Assembly: GCF_026342835.1 (NCBI RefSeq)
Contig: NZ_JAPEMI010000001.1
Location: 5,710,501 to 5,774,500, forward strand
DNA: 64,000 nucleotides
DNA from: Streptomyces sp. NBC_00154
GTDB lineage: Bacteria; Actinomycetota; Actinomycetes; Streptomycetales; Streptomycetaceae
Direction: 5' to 3'
The notes beneath the pieces were generated by a model that was not told the DNA's origin, searched no databases, and saw only the letters and a program-made list of their open reading frames with translations. The position numbers and the translations under genes were made by a program. Below are positions 58,614 to 64,000 of the stretch, one piece after another (within the stretch, counting starts at the first letter, position 1; each line of letters opens with the position of its first letter).

Positions 58614-61600
58614 ATGAGTGACACCGGCCAGATCCCGGGCGAGGGACTGCCGGAGAACGCAGGCATGGTGGAGCAGCCGGGCAACCCCGCCCCGGGTGCG
58701 TACACCTTCCTCGCTCCCTCCGAGCATGCGTCCGAGGACGACGATCTTCTGCTGATGCCGAGCCCGCAGGGCGCCTGGAGCGAACCGCAGGTCGCACCGG
58801 CTTCCGGTGAGCCGGTGGGCGGCGGCGTCGTACAGGCACCGGCCCCGCCGGAGGGGCAGGCTGCGTACCAGGCGCAGCCGCAGGGCTACGTCGGCGGTGC
58901 GCAGGCCATGCAGGCCCAGGGACCCGTGCAGGTCCAGGAGGCACCGGACCCTGCCGTGTACGCCGTGCAGCAGGCCGTGGCCGGAGCGATGACCGAGACC
59001 GGGCAGGGCACGCACGAGTCCGGCGGCCGTGACTCGGGCGCCGTCGATCTCAATGGCGTACGCATGCCGGCACCGGTCTCCGTCGCCGCACCGGTTGCGG
59101 CCGCCCCCGTGCGCCGGCCGCTGCACCGCGGCCCGGCCTCGGGCGAGTCGACCCCGTCGTACGGCGGGACGCCGACCGGCGGTGTGGTCCGTTCGCTCGC
59201 CGACCGCGGACCCGCGGAGGCGCCGCAGACCCCGTTGACCGCACGGCACGCGGGACCGCCCACCACCGGTCCCGAGTACCTCGATCTGCCGGGCCCGCAA
59301 CTCGGCGAGATCCCGCCGCAGGCCGGCAGCCCGTGGGCGGCCCACGTACCGGAGCAGGTCCCTGCGCCCGTGGCAGTGGAGACGGAAGCCGTGGCCGCAG
59401 AAACGGTCGTCCCGGAGCCGGTTGCCGAGCCGATGCAGGTGGCACAGCCGGCCGAGGTCGCCCCGGAGGCCGTACCCGCCGCTGCCGAGGCTTTTGTGGA
59501 CGGCGCGTCCATGGGCCGGTTCGTGCCCGTGGAGGGATCCGTGCCGACGACTCCGCACCTGGCCCCGACGCCGGTCGTGGAGCAGGTCGTCGTGGAACAC
59601 GCCGTCGTGGAGCAGGTCGCGCAGCCGGAAGCCGTCGTCGCGCCGGCGCCGGCGCCCGCGCCCGGACCCGTAGCCGTTCCGGAGCCCCAGACCCGGCCGG
59701 AGCAGGTCGCGATCGCCATCGAGCCGGTACAGGCCCCGGTTGTCGAGACCCCCGAGCCCGTCGCGGCCGCGCCTGCTGTGGCCGAAGCTCCCGCGCCCGA
59801 ACCGGTCCCCGCGCCGGAGCCGGTGGTCGCCCCCGAGCCCGTCGTCGTGCCCGAGGCCGTCGTCGTGGCCGAGCCCGACGTCGTACCCGTAGCCGCGCCG
59901 GAGCCGGTCGCCGCTCCGGAGGAACCCGTCCTCGCGCCCGCCACCGGGACCGCCCCCGAACCGGTCCTCGTGCCCGAGCCCGAGACCGGCCCCGAGGTCA
60001 TCGAGACCCCGGACCTCACGCCCACCGACGCCGGCCCGGACGTCGAGGCGCCCGCGCCGGACCAGGAGCCCACGGAGCCGGTCCGGATCCCTGCCGAGGA
60101 GGCCCCGGTGGCCGAGGCGCCGCAGCCCGCCGCGGAGACTCCCGACCGCGCCGCCGCCTCCGGGTACGACGACGCCGAGCGCGAAGCCGTGCTCCGCGTC
60201 ATGCGCGAACGTCGCGACATCCGTAACGGCTTCCGCAGCGACCCCATCCCGCACGAGGTGCTGCTCCGCGTCCTCGAGGCCGCGCACACGGCGCCCAGCG
60301 TCGGCCACTCGCAGCCCTGGGACTTCGTCGTCATCCGCTCCGCGGAGACCCGCCGTTCCATGCACGAACTGGCGCAGCGTCAACGCGACGCGTACGCCAA
60401 ATCGCTGCCCAAGGGCCGGGCCAAGCAGTTCAAGGAACTGAAGATCGAGGCCATCCTCGACACCCCGGTGAACATCGTCGTCACCGCCGACCCCACCCGC
60501 GGCGGCCGCCACACCCTCGGCCGGCACACCCAGCCGCAGATGGCCCCGTACTCCTCGGCGCTCGCCGTCGAGAACCTGTGGCTCGCCGCCCGCGCCGAGG
60601 GTCTCGGCGTCGGCTGGGTCAGCTTCTTCGACGAGCGGGAGATGGTCCGCGCCCTCGGCCTGCCCGAGCACCTCGAAGTCGTCGCGTACCTCTGTGTCGG
60701 TTATGTCGACGAGTTCCCCGAGGAGCCCGAGCTGATGCAGGCGGGCTGGTCCAAGCGGCGCCCGCTGTCCTGGGTCGTCCACGAGGAGACGTACGGTCGC
60801 CGCGCGCTGCCCGGCGAGGAGCCGCACGACCTGCTGCAGGAGACCATCTCCAACATCCGTCCGCTGGACGCCAAGGCGCTCGGCGAGGCCTGGGAACGCC
60901 AGAAGCGGATGACCAAGCCGGCGGGTGCGCTCGGCATGCTGGAGATCATCTCCGCGCAGCTGTCGGGTCTCTCCCGGATGTGCCCGCCGCCGATCCCGGA
61001 GCCTGCGGCTGTCGCCATCTTCGCCGGGGACCACGGGGTGCACGCCCAGGGCGTCACCGCGTGGCCGCAGGAGGTCACCGGCCAGATGGTCGCCAACTTC
61101 CTCGGCGGCGGCGCGGTCTGCAACGCATTCGCGGCCCAGGTCGGCGCCGAGGTGTGCGTCGTCGACGTCGGCGTGGCGACGGAGCTGCCCGCGACCCCCG
61201 GCCTGCTGCCGCGCAAGGTGCGTGCGGGAACGGCCGACTTCACGACCGGGCCGGCCCTCACCCGTGAAGAGGTCCTCGCGGCCATCGAGGTCGGCATCGA
61301 GACCGCCCGGGATCTGGTGGCAGCGGGCAACAAGGGCCTGCTCACCGGTGAGATGGGCATTGCCAACACCACCGCGTCCGCCGCGCTGATCTGCGTGTAC
61401 ACGGGCATGGACCCGGCCGAGGTGACCGGTCGTGGCACCGGGATCAACGACGAGATGCACGCCCGCAAGGTGGACGTGGTCCGCCGTGGCCTCGAACTGC
61501 ACCAGCCCGCCCCGTCCGATCCGATCGGCGTACTTGCCGCGGTCGGCGGCCTGGAGCACGCCGCAATGGCGGGATTCCTGCTGGGCGGTGCGTCGCTGCG

Positions 61601-61880
61601 TACGCCCGTCATCCTGGACGGGGTGAGCGCGGGCGCTGCGGCCCTGGTCGCCCGGGCGATCGCCCCCGAGGCCCTCGCCGCATGCATCGCCGGTCACCGC
61701 AGCGCGGAGCCCGGCCATGTCGCCGCGCTCAACAAGCTGGGCCTGCGCCCGCTGGTCGACCTCGACCTCCGTCTCGGCGAGGGCACGGGTGCGCTGCTGG
61801 CGCTGCCGATCGTGCAGAGTGCGGCGCGGGCGATGCACGAGGTGGCGACGTTCGACTCGGCGGGCGTCACGGAGAAGTAG
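58614..61880 (+). CDS. cobT: BluB-CobT fusion: DMB synthase and nicotinate-nucleotide:DMB phosphoribosyltransferase
   Basis: 1088 residues from an ATG with GAGGGG upstream. Residues 1 to about 510 are a Pro/Ala/Val/Glu-rich low-complexity region (runs such as APEPVVVPEAVVVAEPD), probably disordered. Residues about 519-735 are BluB (REAVLRVMRERRDIRNGF, APSVGHSQPWDFVVIR, GLGVGWVSFFDEREM), which makes 5,6-dimethylbenzimidazole from FMNH2. Residues about 745-1088 are CobT (FAGDHGVHAQGVTAWPQEVTGQMV, GEMGIANTTASAAL, GRGTGINDEMHARK), which forms alpha-ribazole phosphate. The fusion joins base synthesis to its activation for cobalamin. Confidence 0.93.
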   Translation: MSDTGQIPGEGLPENAGMVEQPGNPAPGAYTFLAPSEHASEDDDLLLMPSPQGAWSEPQVAPASGEPVGGGVVQAPAPPEGQAAYQAQPQGYVGGAQAMQAQGPVQVQEAPDPAVYAVQQAVAGAMTETGQGTHESGGRDSGAVDLNGVRMPAPVSVAAPVAAAPVRRPLHRGPASGESTPSYGGTPTGGVVRSLADRGPAEAPQTPLTARHAGPPTTGPEYLDLPGPQLGEIPPQAGSPWAAHVPEQVPAPVAVETEAVAAETVVPEPVAEPMQVAQPAEVAPEAVPAAAEAFVDGASMGRFVPVEGSVPTTPHLAPTPVVEQVVVEHAVVEQVAQPEAVVAPAPAPAPGPVAVPEPQTRPEQVAIAIEPVQAPVVETPEPVAAAPAVAEAPAPEPVPAPEPVVAPEPVVVPEAVVVAEPDVVPVAAPEPVAAPEEPVLAPATGTAPEPVLVPEPETGPEVIETPDLTPTDAGPDVEAPAPDQEPTEPVRIPAEEAPVAEAPQPAAETPDRAAASGYDDAEREAVLRVMRERRDIRNGFRSDPIPHEVLLRVLEAAHTAPSVGHSQPWDFVVIRSAETRRSMHELAQRQRDAYAKSLPKGRAKQFKELKIEAILDTPVNIVVTADPTRGGRHTLGRHTQPQMAPYSSALAVENLWLAARAEGLGVGWVSFFDEREMVRALGLPEHLEVVAYLCVGYVDEFPEEPELMQAGWSKRRPLSWVVHEETYGRRALPGEEPHDLLQETISNIRPLDAKALGEAWERQKRMTKPAGALGMLEIISAQLSGLSRMCPPPIPEPAAVAIFAGDHGVHAQGVTAWPQEVTGQMVANFLGGGAVCNAFAAQVGAEVCVVDVGVATELPATPGLLPRKVRAGTADFTTGPALTREEVLAAIEVGIETARDLVAAGNKGLLTGEMGIANTTASAALICVYTGMDPAEVTGRGTGINDEMHARKVDVVRRGLELHQPAPSDPIGVLAAVGGLEHAAMAGFLLGGASLRTPVILDGVSAGAAALVARAIAPEALAACIAGHRSAEPGHVAALNKLGLRPLVDLDLRLGEGTGALLALPIVQSAARAMHEVATFDSAGVTEK

Positions 61881-61900
61881 CGCCCGGCCATGGTGAGCCT

Positions 61901-61960
61901 CACCGGCGCTTGAGGCGCGGGGGCCGGGGCGGAGCCCCGGTTCCCCGAAAGGGGTGGGTA
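61901..61960 (+). repeat. Streptomyces dispersed intergenic repeat with nested hairpins
   Basis: CACCGGCGCTTGAGGCGC, then CCGGGGC-GGA-GCCCCGG (61924-61940), CCCC-GAAA-GGGG (61943-61954) and GGTGGG is the form of a short repeat scattered between genes in many Streptomyces genomes (recognised from memory). It sits 20 bp after the cobT stop and probably also acts as a terminator. Confidence 0.6.
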
Positions 61961-62117
61961 GGGAAGAGCTCCGCACAGCGGCCCCCACCCGCCCCGGCGG
62001 CCCGCCCCGCCGCACCCCGTATCGTGGACCCACACCCCACAAAACCGCACGTCACAGCCGCTCCACCGCCGTAGCGGCCCGCACGCACCCCGTATCGCCC
62101 GAGGAGCCCGCACCGCC

Positions 62118-63374
62118 ATGGCCGAGCACGCCGATCACCCCGCGTACCCCGTCGGACTGCGCCTGAGCGGGCGCCACGTCGTCGTTGTCGGCGGCGGTCA
62201 GGTCGCGCAGCGCCGCCTCCCCGCACTCATCGCGGCGGGCGCCGACATCACCCTCGTATCGCCGTCCGCGACGCCGTCCGTCGAGGCGATGGCCGACGCC
62301 GGTGAGATCCACTGGGAGCGCCGCCGGTACGAGGACGGGGACCTCACCGACACCTGGTACGCGCTGATCGCCTCCGACGACGCCGCCGCGAACGAGGCCG
62401 CGTCCGCCGAGGCCGAGCGCACCCGCACCTGGTGCGTGCGCAGCGACAACGCCGATGCAGCCACCGCCTGGACCCCGGCCACCGGCCGCAGCGAGGGTGT
62501 GACCGTCGCCGTCCTTTCCACCGACGCGCAGGGCCGCGACCCGCGCCACTCCGCTGCCGTGCGCGACGCCATCGTCGAGGGTCTGCGCGACGGCACGCTC
62601 GCCGCCCCGCACCACCGCACCCGCCCCATCCCCGGTGTCTCCCTGGTCGGCGGCGGCCCCGGCGACCCCGACCTGATCACCGTGCGCGGGCGGCGCCTCC
62701 TCGCCGAGGCCGATGTCGTCATCGCGGACCGGCTCGGCCCGCGCGACCTGCTCGACGAACTGCCGCCGCACGTCCAGGTGATCGACGCCGCGAAGATCCC
62801 GTACGGCCGCTTCATGGCGCAGGAGGCGATCAACCAGGCGCTCATCGAGCACGCCAAGGCCGGCAAGGCCGTCGTCCGGCTCAAGGGCGGCGACCCGTTC
62901 GTCTTCGGCCGGGGCATGGAGGAGGCACAGGCGCTCGCCGCCGAAGGCATCCCGTGCACCGTCGTCCCCGGCATCTCCAGCTCGATCTCCGTACCCGGCG
63001 CGGCCGGTATCCCCGTCACCCACCGCGGGGTCGCCCACGAGTTCACCGTCGTGAGCGGCCATGTCGCCCCCGACGACGAGCGCTCGCTGGTCGACTGGGC
63101 GGCCCTCGCGCAGCTGCGCGGCACCCTCGTGCTGCTGATGGCCGTGGACAAGATCGGCGCCATCGCCAAGGCCCTCATCGCTCACGGCAAGTCGCCCGGG
63201 ACACCGGTCGCCCTGATCCAGGAGGGCACCACGGCGGCGCAGCGCAGGGTCGACGCGACCCTCGCGACCGTCGGCGAACGGGCCGCGGCCGAAGAGGTCC
63301 GCCCCCCGGCCGTGATCGTCATCGGTGACGTCGTCGCGGTCGGTGCGGCCACCCTTCCGAACCCCGCCGAGTAA
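62118..63374 (+). CDS. cysG: Siroheme synthase-like enzyme: precorrin-2 dehydrogenase plus uroporphyrinogen-III C-methyltransferase
   Basis: 418 residues with GAGGAG upstream. Residues 1 to about 155 form a Rossmann precorrin-2 dehydrogenase/ferrochelatase-like module (HVVVVGGGQVAQRRLPALIAAGADITLVSP). Residues about 165-405 are the SUMT domain (VSLVGGGPGDPDLITVRG, KIPYGRFMAQEAIN, RLKGGDPFVFGRG, VPGISSSISVPGAAGIPVTHRG). It makes precorrin-2, the branch point to cobalamin and siroheme. The family's middle dimerisation segment is short here, so the chelatase function is uncertain. Confidence 0.92.
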   Translation: MAEHADHPAYPVGLRLSGRHVVVVGGGQVAQRRLPALIAAGADITLVSPSATPSVEAMADAGEIHWERRRYEDGDLTDTWYALIASDDAAANEAASAEAERTRTWCVRSDNADAATAWTPATGRSEGVTVAVLSTDAQGRDPRHSAAVRDAIVEGLRDGTLAAPHHRTRPIPGVSLVGGGPGDPDLITVRGRRLLAEADVVIADRLGPRDLLDELPPHVQVIDAAKIPYGRFMAQEAINQALIEHAKAGKAVVRLKGGDPFVFGRGMEEAQALAAEGIPCTVVPGISSSISVPGAAGIPVTHRGVAHEFTVVSGHVAPDDERSLVDWAALAQLRGTLVLLMAVDKIGAIAKALIAHGKSPGTPVALIQEGTTAAQRRVDATLATVGERAAAEEVRPPAVIVIGDVVAVGAATLPNPAE

Positions 63375-63403
63375 CCAGCGGTAACGGATCTTCTTCCAAG
63401 CCG

Positions 63404-63432
63404 TTGGCACCACACACCGGACAAGGCAGTAT
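63404..63432 (+). promoter_or_regulatory. Leaderless promoter for the SpoU methyltransferase
   Basis: TTGGCA (63404-63409), a 17-bp spacer and CAGTAT (63427-63432) end 6 bases before the GTG at 63439. No ribosome-binding site lies between. Confidence 0.6.
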
Positions 63433-63438
63433 CAACCT

Positions 63439-64000
63439 GTGGCAGATCTCATCACCGTCGACGACCCCGACGACCCGCGCCTGCGCGACTACACGGGCCT
63501 GACCGACGTCGAACTCCGGCGCAGGCGAGAGCCCGCCGAGGGCCTCTTCATCGCCGAGGGCGAGAAGGTGATCAGACGCGCCAGGCACGCCGGGTACGAG
63601 ATGCGGTCCATGCTGCTCTCGGCGAAATGGGTCGACCTGATGCGCGACGTCATCGACGAGGTCCCGGCCCCGGTCTACGCGGTCACCCCGGAGCTCGCCG
63701 AGCGCGTCACCGGCTACCACGTGCACCGTGGCGCGCTCGCCTCCATGCAGCGCAAACCACTGCCGGCGGCCGACGAACTGCTGACGACGACCCGCCGGGT
63801 CGTCGTCATGGAGTCGGTCAACGACCACACCAACATCGGCGCCATCTTCCGCAGCGCCGCCGCCCTCGGCATGGACGCGGTGCTGCTCTCCCCGGACTGC
63901 GCGGACCCGCTGTACCGGCGCTCCGTCAAGGTCTCCATGGGCGCGGTCTTCTCCGTCCCGTACGCGCGTCTCGAGAGCTGGCCCAAGGCCCTGGAGACCG
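63439..64000 (+). CDS. TrmH/SpoU-family RNA 2'-O-methyltransferase, N-terminal part (cut by window edge)
   Basis: The frame opens with GTG at 63439 (MADLITVDDPDDPRLRDYTGL) and runs past the right edge, giving 187 residues with no stop. An N-terminal substrate-binding domain (EGLFIAEGEKVIRRARHAGYEMRSMLLS) is followed by SPOUT motif 1 (MESVNDHTNIGAIFRSAAALGMDAVLLSP). Motifs 2 and 3 lie outside the window. It is a paralogue of the gene at 10579 but differs in its N-domain. The start rests on a leaderless promoter. Confidence 0.9.
   Translation, partial: MADLITVDDPDDPRLRDYTGLTDVELRRRREPAEGLFIAEGEKVIRRARHAGYEMRSMLLSAKWVDLMRDVIDEVPAPVYAVTPELAERVTGYHVHRGALASMQRKPLPAADELLTTTRRVVVMESVNDHTNIGAIFRSAAALGMDAVLLSPDCADPLYRRSVKVSMGAVFSVPYARLESWPKALET

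Overview
The window is a high-GC actinomycete chromosome segment, almost certainly Streptomyces. Codon third positions are nearly all G or C, GTG and TTG starts are common, many 5' ends look leaderless, and actinobacterial families recur (DUF2510, DUF1844, DUF1918, DUF1059, MocR, mycosin, GHL10). From memory, the gene order (infC-rpmI-rplT, pheST, argCJBDR, argGH, tetR-MFS, glpQ, metNIQ, cobalamin genes) follows the conserved S. coelicolor core near SCO1550-SCO1615. I could not check this by alignment.

Layout. 1-8.2 kb: the end of an aldehyde dehydrogenase with an SDR, a DUF2510 protein, a PLP-dependent amino acid deaminase-like enzyme, a membrane protein overlapping a mycosin-type protease, a serine hydrolase and an SseB protein. 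8.2-16.6 kb: translation genes. infC starts at a rare ATC codon behind a long structured leader and is followed by rpmI, rplT, a SpoU methyltransferase, an orphan histidine kinase and pheST. 17-29.8 kb: regulators and metabolism, including a TPR regulator behind two palindromes, Nudix, 3-hydroxyacyl-CoA dehydrogenase, a divergent EamA/MocR pair sharing one CATG, a histidine-phosphatase relative without catalytic histidines, and a Clp-N/HTH regulator whose leaderless promoter is covered by two matching palindromes. 30-40.5 kb: arginine biosynthesis, argCJBD with argR, then argG and argH, with ARG-box-like sequences over the argC and argG promoters.

41.5-46 kb is a short accessory island between core genes. 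A UDP-glycosyltransferase resembling rifamycin glycosyltransferase (rgt) is followed on the same strand by a HelR-type RNA polymerase-recycling ATPase. A 19-bp inverted repeat matching the rifamycin-associated element (RAE) lies at the rgt promoter. The two genes would form a rifamycin-inducible unit combining drug modification with target protection. The island is bordered by an apparent gene remnant and by non-coding sequence.

46-64 kb: a TetR-controlled MFS exporter, a PlsC acyltransferase (TTG start), secreted GlpQ, a sigma-like protein, acetyltransferases and a HAD phosphatase. The methionine importer metNIQ follows, preceded by a 28-codon leaderless ORF rich in Cys/Met near its end. Then come three cobalamin/siroheme genes: cobL, a BluB-CobT fusion with a ~500-residue low-complexity N-terminus, and a cysG-like bifunctional enzyme. 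A second SpoU methyltransferase runs off the right edge. I saw no tRNA, rRNA, CRISPR array or insertion sequence.
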